Below are positions 49,958-57,647 of a stretch of 64,000 nt of DNA, one piece after another; position 1 is the first letter of the stretch, and every line of letters begins with the position of its first letter. Origin of the DNA: Mycolicibacterium arabiense (GTDB lineage Bacteria; Actinomycetota; Actinomycetes; Mycobacteriales; Mycobacteriaceae); NCBI RefSeq assembly GCF_010731815.2, contig NZ_AP022593.1, positions 1,302,001-1,366,000 of the forward strand, in the 5' to 3' direction. The notes beneath the pieces were generated by a model, which saw only the letters and a list, made by a program, of their open reading frames with translations, searched no databases and was not told the DNA's origin. The position numbers were made by a program, and so were the translations under genes.

Positions 49958-50048
49958 ACGTGTCTGACCTCTTTAATTCTCGTGTTCGTCTGTTTCGCGA
50001 CGTCACTCGCGGGCACCCGGCAAATCCTGACGGCCGTCGATCGAAGCG

Positions 50049-50066
50049 GCCGGATCGAGATCCGGC
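50049..50066 (-). promoter_or_regulatory. Stem-loop in the gpsI leader region
   Basis: GCCGGAT-CGAG-ATCCGGC forms a 7-base stem with a 4-base loop, about 90 bases before the gpsI start. It occupies the middle of the 273-base gap between lppU and gpsI, otherwise without a gene. It could be a terminator for the lppU transcript or a PNPase autoregulatory leader structure; the sequence does not decide which. Confidence 0.45.
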
Positions 50067-50230
50067 AGCCACTACCGAAGACCGCCCATTCGAGTTCGGG
50101 CGCGGGCGGTGACGCACTGGGACTCATCGCGCGGTTCTGCGCGAATCGCACCGATCGTTCGAGCCGACACGGCTCAAAACATCTTTCATGCTACATGGCG
50201 GCATGGAGCCGACCCCGCGGCGGCGAGGGG

Positions 50231-50725
50231 TCAGGCCACGTCCTCGACGCACACCGTGAACTGGCGTTCGTCGTACGGGTAACCCACCCCGGTGCTGCAC
50301 TGATCGACGTTGGCCACGCCGTCCAGGATCTGCGTCGCGCGCTGACGATGCGGTGCGGACTCGTCGTTGCAGTCGACGCGGAACGGATCGGTGGCGTTCT
50401 CGGGGTCGATGCTCATGCAACCGCCGACCACCCAGTCGATGTCCATGCAGATCGTGTTGCCGGTTCCGCTGAACGACGACTTCGTCGAGTAGTAGGAATC
50501 GACGTCGGTGGGGCATCCGTCGGTGTTCTCGACGGTCTCGACCACCTTGAAGTTGGACGCGGTGCTCCCGCAGTCGACCTTGCTGGCCTCCGGGCGGTCG
50601 GGCGGTCCCCCGACCTTGAGGCAGTCGCCCACCTGCATGTCCGCTGCGGCCGCCGATGAACAGCCGGTGGTACCGGCGACCAGCAGGCCCGCAGCGACTG
50701 CGAGGAGGTGAGCGCGGATGCGCAC
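50231..50725 (-). CDS. lppU: Lipoprotein LppU
   Basis: A 164-residue secreted protein. The signal ends in a lipobox-like VAGTTGC near residue 22. Six or more Cys in the mature part (GDCLKVGG, KVDCGSTAS, DGCPTD, TICMDID, FRVDCNDE, QCSTG) suggest disulfide bonds. It sits between rpsO and gpsI as in M. tuberculosis. Function unknown. Confidence 0.9.
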   Translation of the reverse strand: MRIRAHLLAVAAGLLVAGTTGCSSAAAADMQVGDCLKVGGPPDRPEASKVDCGSTASNFKVVETVENTDGCPTDVDSYYSTKSSFSGTGNTICMDIDWVVGGCMSIDPENATDPFRVDCNDESAPHRQRATQILDGVANVDQCSTGVGYPYDERQFTVCVEDVA

Positions 50726-50730
50726 GTGCG

Positions 50731-51000
50731 TCAGCGGCGCAGGCCCAGGCGCTCGATCAGCGAGCGGTAGCGGGCGACGTCGACCTGGGCCACGTACTTC
50801 AGCAGCCGGCGGCGACGGCCGACGAGCAGCAGCAGACCGCGACGCGAGTGGTGGTCGTGCTTGTGCATCTTGAGGTGCTCGGTGAGGTCGGAGATCCGCT
50901 TGGTGAGCAGGGCGACCTGAGCCTCCGGCGAACCGGTGTCGGTCTCGTGCAGGCCGTACTGGCCGAGGATTTCCTTCTTCTGCTCAGCAGTCAAGGACAT
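50731..51000 (-). CDS. rpsO: 30S ribosomal protein S15
   Basis: An 89-residue protein that binds 16S rRNA. It has the S15 pattern [36 protein letters not shown] ending [12 protein letters not shown]. It is six bases from lppU and downstream of ribF. Confidence 0.98.
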   Translation of the reverse strand: MSLTAEQKKEILGQYGLHETDTGSPEAQVALLTKRISDLTEHLKMHKHDHHSRRGLLLLVGRRRRLLKYVAQVDVARYRSLIERLGLRR

Positions 51001-51126
51001 GGTGACTCCATCTGTTTCAGTCCGCGAGGAACTACGTGAGCGCGGCCGCCGCGAACTGCAGCACGCGCTGGGTCGCCGGGAAGTCTAGCTCAGCGCAGGC
51101 GCAGGCGACGAATCGCTGCTCAGCGG

Positions 51127-52107
51127 TCAGAAGGTCTCGCGCAGGATCGAGCGGGCGCGTTCGGTGTCGCCCTCCATCGCGGTGATGAGTTCGGCCACCG
51201 AGTCGAACTTCTCCTGGCCGCGCACCCGTGCGACGAAGTCGACGGCCACGTGCTGGCCGTAGAGGTCGGCTTCGGTGTCGAGGACGAAGGCCTCCACCGT
51301 GCGCGTGCGGCCCGAGAACGTCGGGTTGGTCCCCACCGACACCGCGGCCTGATAGCGCTCGCCGGGGATCACCGTCCCCACCCCGGGGCCGTGCCCCAGC
51401 AGCGTGAACCACGCTGCGTACACGCCGTCGGCGGGGATCGCCGAGTACATCGGTGGGGCCACGTTCGCGGTCGGGAAGCCCAGGACCCGGCCGCGCCCGT
51501 CGCCGCGCACTACCACGCCCTCGACCCGGTGCGGCCGGCCCAGCGCCTCGGTCGCGGCACTCATGTCGCCCGCGTCGACACACGACCGGATGTAGGTCGA
51601 GGAGAACGTGACCGTCTCGTTGCGCTCCCTGGCCTCGGAGACGAGGTCCATGCTCTCCACCGCGAAGCCGAACCGTTCGCCCGCCTTGCGCAGCATGGCG
51701 ACGTTGCCCGCAGCCTTCTTGCCGAACGTGAAGTTCTCCCCCACGACGACCTCGACGACGTGCAGCCGTTCGACGAGCAGTTCGTGGATGTAGCGCTCGG
51801 GCGTGAGCTTCATGAAGTCGGTGGTGAAGGGCATGACGAGGAAGACGTCGATGCCGAGTTCCTCGACGAGTTCGGCGCGCCGCGTCAGCGTCGTCAGCTG
51901 CGCGGGGTGGCTACCCGGGAACACGACCTCCATGGGGTGCGGGTCGAACGTCATCAGGACCGTGGGGATGCCACGGGAGCGTCCGGCCTTGACCGCGTGA
52001 TTGATCAACTCGGCGTGTCCGCGGTGCACACCATCGAACACGCCGATGGTGACGACGCATCTTCCCCAGTCCGTGGGGATCTCGTCCTGCCCCCGCCAGC
52101 GCTGCAC
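51127..52107 (-). CDS. ribF: Bifunctional riboflavin kinase/FAD synthetase
   Basis: A 326-residue enzyme making FMN and FAD. The N-terminal nucleotidyltransferase domain has GVFDGVHRGH and FTFGKKAAGN. The C-terminal kinase domain has GRVLGFPTANV (PTAN motif) and VEAFVLDTEADLYGQ. It is divergent from mntR. Confidence 0.97.
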   Translation of the reverse strand: MQRWRGQDEIPTDWGRCVVTIGVFDGVHRGHAELINHAVKAGRSRGIPTVLMTFDPHPMEVVFPGSHPAQLTTLTRRAELVEELGIDVFLVMPFTTDFMKLTPERYIHELLVERLHVVEVVVGENFTFGKKAAGNVAMLRKAGERFGFAVESMDLVSEARERNETVTFSSTYIRSCVDAGDMSAATEALGRPHRVEGVVVRGDGRGRVLGFPTANVAPPMYSAIPADGVYAAWFTLLGHGPGVGTVIPGERYQAAVSVGTNPTFSGRTRTVEAFVLDTEADLYGQHVAVDFVARVRGQEKFDSVAELITAMEGDTERARSILRETF

Positions 52108-52173
52108 ACCGTCAGCCTACGGCGCGGACGCTCCGGCGGGGTCGCTGGATCCCCAGTTGAGGCGATGATTGCC

Positions 52174-52190
52174 TAAACTTCTCCGGTGTG
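52174..52190 (+). promoter_or_regulatory. -10 element TAAACT of a probable leaderless mntR transcript
   Basis: TAAACT (52174-52179) ends eight bases before the GTG start at 52188, so transcription should begin at or next to the start codon. No ribosome-binding site precedes the GTG. Leaderless mRNAs are common in mycobacteria. Confidence 0.5.
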
Positions 52191-52889
52191 AGCCCCGAAG
52201 GTAACCCCCGCGACCTGTCGTCGGTGGCTCAGGACTACCTGAAAGTCATCTGGACGGCGCAGGAGTGGTCGCACGAGAAGGTCAGCACCAAGATGCTGGC
52301 CGAACGCATCGGGGTGTCGGCCAGCACCGCGTCGGAGTCCATCCGCAAGCTGGCCGATCAGGGTCTCGTCGACCACGAGAAGTACGGGGCCGTGACGCTC
52401 ACCGATGCGGGTCGCAACGCGGCGCTGGCCATGGTGCGCAGGCACCGGCTTATGGAGACCTTCCTGGTCAACGAACTCGGCTACGGCTGGGACGAGGTGC
52501 ACGACGAGGCCGAGGTGCTCGAGCACGCCGTGTCCGACCGCATGCTCGATCGCATCGACGCCAAGCTCGGCTACCCGACCCGCGATCCGCACGGCGACCC
52601 CATCCCGGCCGCCGACGGCAGGGTGCCGACGCCGCCGGCTCGGCAGCTCTCGGTGTGCATCGACGGCGACGCGGGCACCGTCGCGCGCATCTCGGACGCC
52701 GATCCGGAGATGCTGCGCTACTTCGACAGCGTCGGCATCAGCTTGGACTCCCGGCTCAAGGTCGTAGCCAGGCGGGACTTCGCGGGCATGATCTCGGTTG
52801 CGATCGAGTCGCCGACCGGCTCGGATGTCCCCTCGACCACCGTCGACCTCGGCAACCCAGCCGCCGAGGCGATCTGGGTGGTCGGCTGA
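52188..52889 (+). CDS. mntR: DtxR-family metalloregulator (MntR/SirR)
   Basis: A 233-residue metal-dependent repressor. The N-terminal winged helix (VAQDYLKVIWTAQEWSHEKVSTKMLAERIGVSASTASESIRKLADQGL) is followed by a dimerisation/metal-binding domain (RRHRLMETFLVNELGYGWDEVHDEAEVLEHAVSD) and a C-terminal FeoA/SH3-like domain. The position next to ribF matches the manganese regulator Rv2788 of M. tuberculosis. Confidence 0.92.
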   Translation: MSPEGNPRDLSSVAQDYLKVIWTAQEWSHEKVSTKMLAERIGVSASTASESIRKLADQGLVDHEKYGAVTLTDAGRNAALAMVRRHRLMETFLVNELGYGWDEVHDEAEVLEHAVSDRMLDRIDAKLGYPTRDPHGDPIPAADGRVPTPPARQLSVCIDGDAGTVARISDADPEMLRYFDSVGISLDSRLKVVARRDFAGMISVAIESPTGSDVPSTTVDLGNPAAEAIWVVG

Positions 52890-52932
52890 GCGACGCGGCA
52901 GCGCGACCGGCCTGGATCCACCCCGGCCCGAG

Positions 52933-52982
52933 GTGCACGCTTGCCGACCCCTCGCCGCTAAACGCTTTCGGCAAGCGTGCAC
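52933..52982. terminator. Perfect 15-base stem hairpin between convergent mntR and tetR
   Basis: GTGCACGCTTGCCGA (52933-52947) and its exact complement (52968-52982) enclose a 20-base loop. It lies in the 170-base convergent gap and is suited to stop transcription from both sides. Beyond it, 52990-53055 is strikingly AT-rich and holds GCAAATAATTTGC (53040-53052). Confidence 0.65.
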
Positions 52983-53059
52983 TCGGCTGTACCGCTGCGT
53001 AGAAACATACATTCAGACTGGTATCCAAGCAACGGATAGGCAAATAATTTGCGGATCCG

Positions 53060-53716
53060 TCAGGCAGACGCCATGCCCTCCTGCGCCAAGGCCTTCCGCA
53101 AATCTTCGTTCAGCTTCGAACAGGCCCGGTTCCAGCGCCGACGCGCGCGACCGGGGTCGTCGTCGACGAACCCCGCGACGAGGATTCCACGCAGGGCATC
53201 CATCGCCGTGTAGAGGACGTAGCGAAGTTCCTTGTCGTCCGAACGATCGGGCAGCAGCGAGTCGATCGCGGCGAACATCGCGCCGTTGACGACCGGTTCG
53301 ACGCGCTGGACGTGCCCGGCGAGCACCGGATCGGTGCGGCCGGCTATCCAAAGTTCAAGCGTCGCAACGAAGAACGGGCCCTGATGGGCCTCCCACAGAA
53401 ACTCGAGGACCGTGGCCGCGGGATCGGGACTCTCGTGGAGACGACTCAATTCGCGGACCACCGCACGGGCGCGTTGCTCGGCCAGATGCTCGATGGCGGC
53501 GATCACGAGGTCTTCCTTGGCCCGGAAGTGGTGGATCTGCGCACCGCGGGTGACGCCGGCCAGCTCGGCGACGCGATGGGTGGTGGTGCCTGCGTAGCCG
53601 TAGGTCACCAGGCACTCGACGGTGGCGTCCAGTAGGCGCTGCCGCATCGCGGCGCTGCGCTGCGCCTGCGTCCGTCGTGCCACGGGAGTGTCGGCCCGGT
53701 CGCGTGTGCTGACCAT
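53060..53716 (-). CDS. TetR-family transcriptional regulator
   Basis: A 218-residue repressor. The HTH (ATVECLVTYGYAGTTTHRVAELAGVTRGAQIHHFRAKEDLV) spans residues 28-70, and the helical ligand domain is divergent. It is transcribed away from an SRPBCC-domain gene, with an inverted repeat between the two. Confidence 0.92.
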   Translation of the reverse strand: MVSTRDRADTPVARRTQAQRSAAMRQRLLDATVECLVTYGYAGTTTHRVAELAGVTRGAQIHHFRAKEDLVIAAIEHLAEQRARAVVRELSRLHESPDPAATVLEFLWEAHQGPFFVATLELWIAGRTDPVLAGHVQRVEPVVNGAMFAAIDSLLPDRSDDKELRYVLYTAMDALRGILVAGFVDDDPGRARRRWNRACSKLNEDLRKALAQEGMASA

Positions 53717-53753
53717 GACTCACCTCCCCCGATGCGGGTGCTCACCCGCAAGG

Positions 53754-53775
53754 TTACCGCCCAAGCGGCAGGTAA
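53754..53775. promoter_or_regulatory. Inverted repeat TTACC...GGTAA, candidate TetR operator
   Basis: TTACCGCC and GGCAGGTAA flank a short centre within 22 bases, in the 88-base divergent gap between tetR and the SRPBCC gene. Position and size fit a TetR-family site. Confidence 0.45.
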
Positions 53776-53804
53776 GTGGGTGCCCGCCGATTACCATCCT
53801 GCGA

Positions 53805-54239
53805 ATGGCGAAAGTCGAGCTGTCCCGGAAGTTGGCGCTGTCCCCCGAGGATGCCTGGAACCACGCGTCCGATCTGTCCGGGATGGGTGACTGGCTCAGC
53901 ATGCACCAGGGGTGGCGCTCCGATCTCCCCGAGGAACTCGAGGTCGGCACCAAGGTGGTCGGCGTCGCCGGCGCCAAGGGCTTCCGCAACCGCGTCACCT
54001 GGACCATCCAGAAGGTCGACCCGCCGCGACTGCTCGAGATCACCGGCGACGGGGTCGGCGGCACCAAGTACAAGCTGGCGTTGCAGGTCTCGCCGGCCAA
54101 GGAGGGGTGTTCGTTCAGCGTGAAGATCGACCTCGGCGGTGCGCCGCTGTTCGGTCCCGTGGGCATGGCCGCCTCGCGCGCCGTGAAGGGCGACATCGAA
54201 CGGTCGATCAAGAAGTTCGAAGAGCTCTACGCGTCCTGA
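53805..54239 (+). CDS. SRPBCC-family (polyketide cyclase/START-like) protein
   Basis: A 144-residue small ligand-binding protein. AKVELSRKLALSPEDAWNHASDLSGMGDWLSMHQGW is the typical SRPBCC first strand and helices, and GTKYKLALQVSPAKEGCSFSVKIDLGG forms the sheet. No catalytic residues can be assigned. Possibly under TetR control. Confidence 0.87.
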   Translation: MAKVELSRKLALSPEDAWNHASDLSGMGDWLSMHQGWRSDLPEELEVGTKVVGVAGAKGFRNRVTWTIQKVDPPRLLEITGDGVGGTKYKLALQVSPAKEGCSFSVKIDLGGAPLFGPVGMAASRAVKGDIERSIKKFEELYAS

Positions 54240-54256
54240 CTGATCGGCCTCGCGAC

Positions 54257-55180
54257 CTACAGCGTCGCGGGCCGGACGACGACCACCGACTTCGTGCGGG
54301 CGCCCTCGTCGGTCAGTAGGGCGACGACGTCGCCGTCGGGTGCGGTCGCGGCGTAGATCCCCTCGATCCCCGCTGCCGCTAGAGCCCGACCGTGCCGCGC
54401 GGACTCCGCTTCCTCGGCGAGGAGTTCGCGGCGTGGGAACGACCGAAGGCACGCCTCGTCCAGCGTCATGCTCAACCGTGGCGCGTCGGCCAGCTCGTCG
54501 AGTGTCCGCGCGCGGTCGAGGCCGAATCCGCCGACCCGGGTCCTGCGCAACGCGGTCAGGTGACCCCCGACGCGCAGCGCTTCGCCGACGTCGCGGGCCA
54601 GCGCCCGGATGTAGGTACCCGACGAGCAGTCGACCTCGAAGTCGACGTCGACCACCTCGCCGTCGCGCCGCACGGCCAGCACGTCGAAGCGGTCGATCCG
54701 GACCCGTCGCGCGGCCAGCTCCACCGATCGCCCCTCACGCGCCAGCTTGTAGGCGCGTTCACCGCCCACCTTGATCGCGCTGACCGCCGACGGCACCTGA
54801 TCGATCTCGCCGCGCAGCGGGGCCACCGCAGCGTGGATGGCTTCGTCGGTCAGGTGACCGGCCGGAATCGTCTGCAGCAGTTCGCCTTCGGCATCCTCGG
54901 TCGACGTCGACTGCCCGAGCCGGATGGTGGCCGCGTACGACTTGTCCGTGGCCGTGAGCAACCCGAGGATCTTCGTCGCCCGCTCGATGCCCACCACCAG
55001 CACGCCGGTGGCCATCGGATCCAGCGTCCCGGCGTGACCCACCTTGCGCGTGCCGAACAGCCGCCTGCACCGGCCGACGACGTCGTGACTGGTCATGCCA
55101 GCCGACTTGTCCACGACCACGATGCCAGGGGCAGGTGCCGCCTCCCCGGTCGCTACGCTCCTGCCCGCCGGTGCGCTCAC
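54257..55180 (-). CDS. truB: tRNA pseudouridine-55 synthase
   Basis: A 307-residue enzyme that makes pseudouridine 55 in t[20 protein letters not shown] and the catalytic Asp in [14 protein letters not shown] are present, with [14 protein letters not shown] later and a C-terminal PUA-like tail. The GTG at 55180 overlaps the pptT stop (GTGA). Confidence 0.96.
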   Translation of the reverse strand: MSAPAGRSVATGEAAPAPGIVVVDKSAGMTSHDVVGRCRRLFGTRKVGHAGTLDPMATGVLVVGIERATKILGLLTATDKSYAATIRLGQSTSTEDAEGELLQTIPAGHLTDEAIHAAVAPLRGEIDQVPSAVSAIKVGGERAYKLAREGRSVELAARRVRIDRFDVLAVRRDGEVVDVDFEVDCSSGTYIRALARDVGEALRVGGHLTALRRTRVGGFGLDRARTLDELADAPRLSMTLDEACLRSFPRRELLAEEAESARHGRALAAAGIEGIYAATAPDGDVVALLTDEGARTKSVVVVRPATL

Positions 55181-55842
55181 AGGACGATTGCCGTCAACGC
55201 CAGCCCGTCGCGCACCGACCACCGACCGCGCAGCACCTCCAGCGGTGGCCCGTGCTCCGCGGCGGGATCGATCAGGACCCGCGACACGAACGTTCCCGCG
55301 GTACCGGAGCCGTCGACCTCGAACGAGATGCGCGCGTCCTCGAACCCCAGCCAGCGGTGCGTCAGCGGGAACCACGTCTTGTACGTGGCCTCCTTCGCGC
55401 AGAACAGGATTCGATCCCAGTGCAGGTCGCCGGGCAGCGCCCCCAGCCGAGCACGCTCCTCGGGCAGGCTGATCGCGTCGAGCACCCCCTTGGGCAACAC
55501 GTCGTGCGGCTCGGCGTCGATGCCGACCGACCGGACGTCGGACGACCACCCGACGACGGCACCTCGGAAGCCCTCGCAGTGCGTCAGACTGCCCACCACG
55601 CCCTCCGGCCAGCAGGGTTCGCCCTTGTCCCCCTTGAGGATCGGGACCGGACCGACGCCCAGTTCACCGAGTGCCTGCCGTGCGCAGTACCGCACGGTCA
55701 CGAATTCGTTGCGCCGCTTGGCGACCGACCGCGCGATCAGCGGCTCCTCCTCGGGCAGCGGAGCGATGTCGTCGGGATCGGCGTACAGCTCGGCGGCGAC
55801 GACGCGCGGGGTCAGCACACCGGACAGCAGGGTTGCGCTCAT
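55177..55842 (-). CDS. pptT: 4'-phosphopantetheinyl transferase PptT
   Basis: A 221-residue Sfp-type enzyme that activates carrier proteins for mycolic acid, lipid and siderophore synthesis; it is essential in M. tuberculosis. The magnesium site is [10 protein letters not shown] and the second motif [15 protein letters not shown]. It starts [15 protein letters not shown] at ATG 55842, preceded by AGGAGA eight bases upstream. That ribosome-binding site belongs to a 32-base unit present in two tandem copies (55843-55906). A TTG eight codons upstream (55866) is an unlikely alternative. Confidence 0.95.
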   Translation of the reverse strand: MSATLLSGVLTPRVVAAELYADPDDIAPLPEEEPLIARSVAKRRNEFVTVRYCARQALGELGVGPVPILKGDKGEPCWPEGVVGSLTHCEGFRGAVVGWSSDVRSVGIDAEPHDVLPKGVLDAISLPEERARLGALPGDLHWDRILFCAKEATYKTWFPLTHRWLGFEDARISFEVDGSGTAGTFVSRVLIDPAAEHGPPLEVLRGRWSVRDGLALTAIVL

Positions 55843-55874
55843 CGGTGCTGTCTCCTCTTCGCGCAAGCGCTCAT
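55839..55874 (-). CDS. Leader micro-ORF 2 (11 codons) before pptT
   Basis: ATG 55874 opens [11 protein letters not shown], and its TGA overlaps the pptT ATG (ATGA). It has its own AGGAGA ribosome-binding site from the upstream repeat copy. It would couple pptT translation to the preceding genes. Peptide production is unproven. Confidence 0.4.
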   Translation of the reverse strand: MSACAKRRQHR

Positions 55875-55906
55875 CGGTGCTGTCTCCTCTTCGCGCAAGC
55901 GCTCAT
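55843..55906 (-). repeat. Two tandem 32-base units between phosphoesterase and pptT
   Basis: Two identical 32-base units (55906-55875 and 55874-55843) each start ATGAGCGCTTGCGCG and carry AAGAGGAGA. A third partial copy (ATGAGCGC) is the pptT start itself. ACCGATGAGCGC thus occurs three times, a natural substrate for replication slippage. The copy number may vary between strains. Confidence 0.9.
55871..55906 (-). CDS. Leader micro-ORF 1 (11 codons) after the phosphoesterase
   Basis: ATG 55906 overlaps the phosphoesterase stop (ATGA) and encodes the same [11 protein letters not shown], ending with a TGA that overlaps the next ATG. The chain is phosphoesterase, micro-ORF 1, micro-ORF 2, pptT, with every junction an ATGA. 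Confidence 0.4.
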   Translation of the reverse strand: MSACAKRRQHR

Positions 55907-56889
55907 CGGTCCCGCCGCTCTCGAATCCTCTGCTCCATCTTCTGCGCATTCGCCCGCATCTCCGGGGTGATCTCGAAGTGGCCGCCAAAGTCGTTGAGGT
56001 ACCCGGGCGGGTACTTCGGATCGGGCAGGATCTGCCGCAGCCAGCGATAGGGCTTGCGGCGCCGCCACTCTCGCGGGTAGCCCACCGAGACCTCTTCGAA
56101 GCGCACACCGTCATACCAGGTCGTGCGCGGGATGTGCAGGTGGCCGTACACCGAGCAGATGGCGTTGTAGCGGGTGTGCCAGTCCGCGGTCGCGGTCGTC
56201 CCGCACCACATCGCGAACTCCGGGTAGAACATGGCGTCGCAGGGTTCGCGGACCATCGGGAAGTGGTTGACCAGAATGGTGGGCGTCATCCAGTCCAGGT
56301 CCTCGAGCTTCTTGCGCGAGGTCGCCACCCGGTCGCGGCACCACGCGTCGCGGGTGGCGTAGGGCTCGGCCGACAGCAGGAACTCGTCGGTGCCGACGAC
56401 GTTGCGTTCCCGGGCCACGGCCAGTCCCTCTGCCTTGGTCGCCGTGCCCTCTGGCAGGAACGAGTAGTCGTAGAGCAGGAACAGCGGCACGATCGTCGCC
56501 GGGCCGCCCCCCTCGGTCCACACGGGGAACGGGTGTTCGGGGGTGACGATGCCCATCTGGTCGCACATGTCGACGAGGTAGTCGTAGCGCGCCTTCCCGA
56601 AGATCTGCATCGGGTCCTTCTGGGTGGTCCACAACTCGTGGTTGCCGGGCACCCAGATCACCTTGGCGAACCGCTTCCGCAGCAGATCCAGCGACCAGCG
56701 GATGTCGTCGGTGCGCTCCGCGACGTCCCCGGCCACGATCAGCCAGTCGTCCGGCGACGCCGGGTACAGCGACTCGGTCACCGGCTTGTTGCCCGTGTGC
56801 CCGATGTGCAGGTCGCTCACCGCCCACAGCGTCGGACGTCGGTGCGAGTCCGGCGACGGACCTCGGTGTTCTCCAGTTGGCGCAGACAC
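55903..56889 (-). CDS. Calcineurin-like metallophosphoesterase
   Basis: A roughly 328-residue protein corresponding to Rv2795c next to pptT. The metal-site motifs are VSDLHIGH, VAGDVAERTDD, VPGNHELW, NHFPM and YGHLHIPR. In M. tuberculosis the partner of PptT in this position acts as a phosphopantetheinyl hydrolase (PptH) that reverses PptT. The same role is likely here given identity of context and motifs. The N-terminus is uncertain: GTG 56889 chosen; homologous sequence begins near RRPTLWAVSDLH. Confidence 0.92.
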   Translation of the reverse strand: MSAPTGEHRGPSPDSHRRPTLWAVSDLHIGHTGNKPVTESLYPASPDDWLIVAGDVAERTDDIRWSLDLLRKRFAKVIWVPGNHELWTTQKDPMQIFGKARYDYLVDMCDQMGIVTPEHPFPVWTEGGGPATIVPLFLLYDYSFLPEGTATKAEGLAVARERNVVGTDEFLLSAEPYATRDAWCRDRVATSRKKLEDLDWMTPTILVNHFPMVREPCDAMFYPEFAMWCGTTATADWHTRYNAICSVYGHLHIPRTTWYDGVRFEEVSVGYPREWRRRKPYRWLRQILPDPKYPPGYLNDFGGHFEITPEMRANAQKMEQRIRERRDR

Positions 56890-56993
56890 AACCGACCAGC
56901 GTACTTGCGCGGCCGCACCGCGCTCACCTGGCAACTAGAACATGTTCTGATTTTCGGGCCTCGCCGGGCTCGCGGACTTGTAGACTCCCCGCA

Positions 56994-57614
56994 ATGGCCG
57001 ACGACCGCGAGGGACGCACACCAATGCGAATGAGCGCCAAACTGCGCCTGCTGTCGGCGGCGTGCGCGCTGTTCGCGGCGGTGATCGTCGTCTGCCAGGC
57101 CAACCCGCTGGCCGGGTCGGACCTCGGTCGCGTCGACCTGCGGTCCACGTCGGCCCCGATGACCGGGGTGTCCTCGTCCATCAAGTGGCCGGTGATCGAG
57201 ACCGTCGACCCCAAGCCGTTCGACCCGTGCGCCGAGATCCCGATCGACGTCATCGAGCGCCTGGGACTTGGATTCACCCCGCCCATCCCCGAGGACGGGC
57301 TGCGCTGCCACTACGACGCGGGCAACTACCAGATGGCCGTCGAGGCGTTCGTCTGGCGAACCTATGAGGCGACGCTGCCCGCCGACGCCGTCGAACTGGA
57401 CATCCAGGGCCACCGCGCGGCGCAGTTCTGGATCATGAAGCCGACCGACTGGAACAACCGGAACTGGATCACCTGCATGATCGCGTTCAAGACCAGCTAC
57501 GGCGTCCTGCAGCAGTCCATCTTCTACGCACCGGTCTACTCCGCCGACGACGTCGACTGCCTGCAGACCAACATCCAGCGGGCCAACGAACTGGCGCCGT
57601 ACTACAAGTTCTAG
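56994..57614 (+). CDS. Secreted DUF3558-like protein
   Basis: A 206-residue protein with an N-terminal membrane/signal segment (LRLLSAACALFAAVIVVCQA) and a DUF3558-type domain: FDPCAEIPIDVIERLGLGF, then GLRCHYDAGNYQMAVEAF and a late Cys pair. A probable -10 (TAGACT) lies a few bases before ATG 56994, so the mRNA may be leaderless. The second ATG (57024) is also possible. No clear lipobox. Function unknown. Confidence 0.82.
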   Translation: MADDREGRTPMRMSAKLRLLSAACALFAAVIVVCQANPLAGSDLGRVDLRSTSAPMTGVSSSIKWPVIETVDPKPFDPCAEIPIDVIERLGLGFTPPIPEDGLRCHYDAGNYQMAVEAFVWRTYEATLPADAVELDIQGHRAAQFWIMKPTDWNNRNWITCMIAFKTSYGVLQQSIFYAPVYSADDVDCLQTNIQRANELAPYYKF

Positions 57615-57647
57615 AGGCACGGCACGACTCATGCGTAGCCTGCAGTC

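Noticed and set aside
55177..55866. pptT beginning at the upstream TTG (55866)
   Set aside because: This would place the start inside the tandem repeat without a proper ribosome-binding site; ATG 55842 has AGGAGA at good spacing and matches the known N-terminus.
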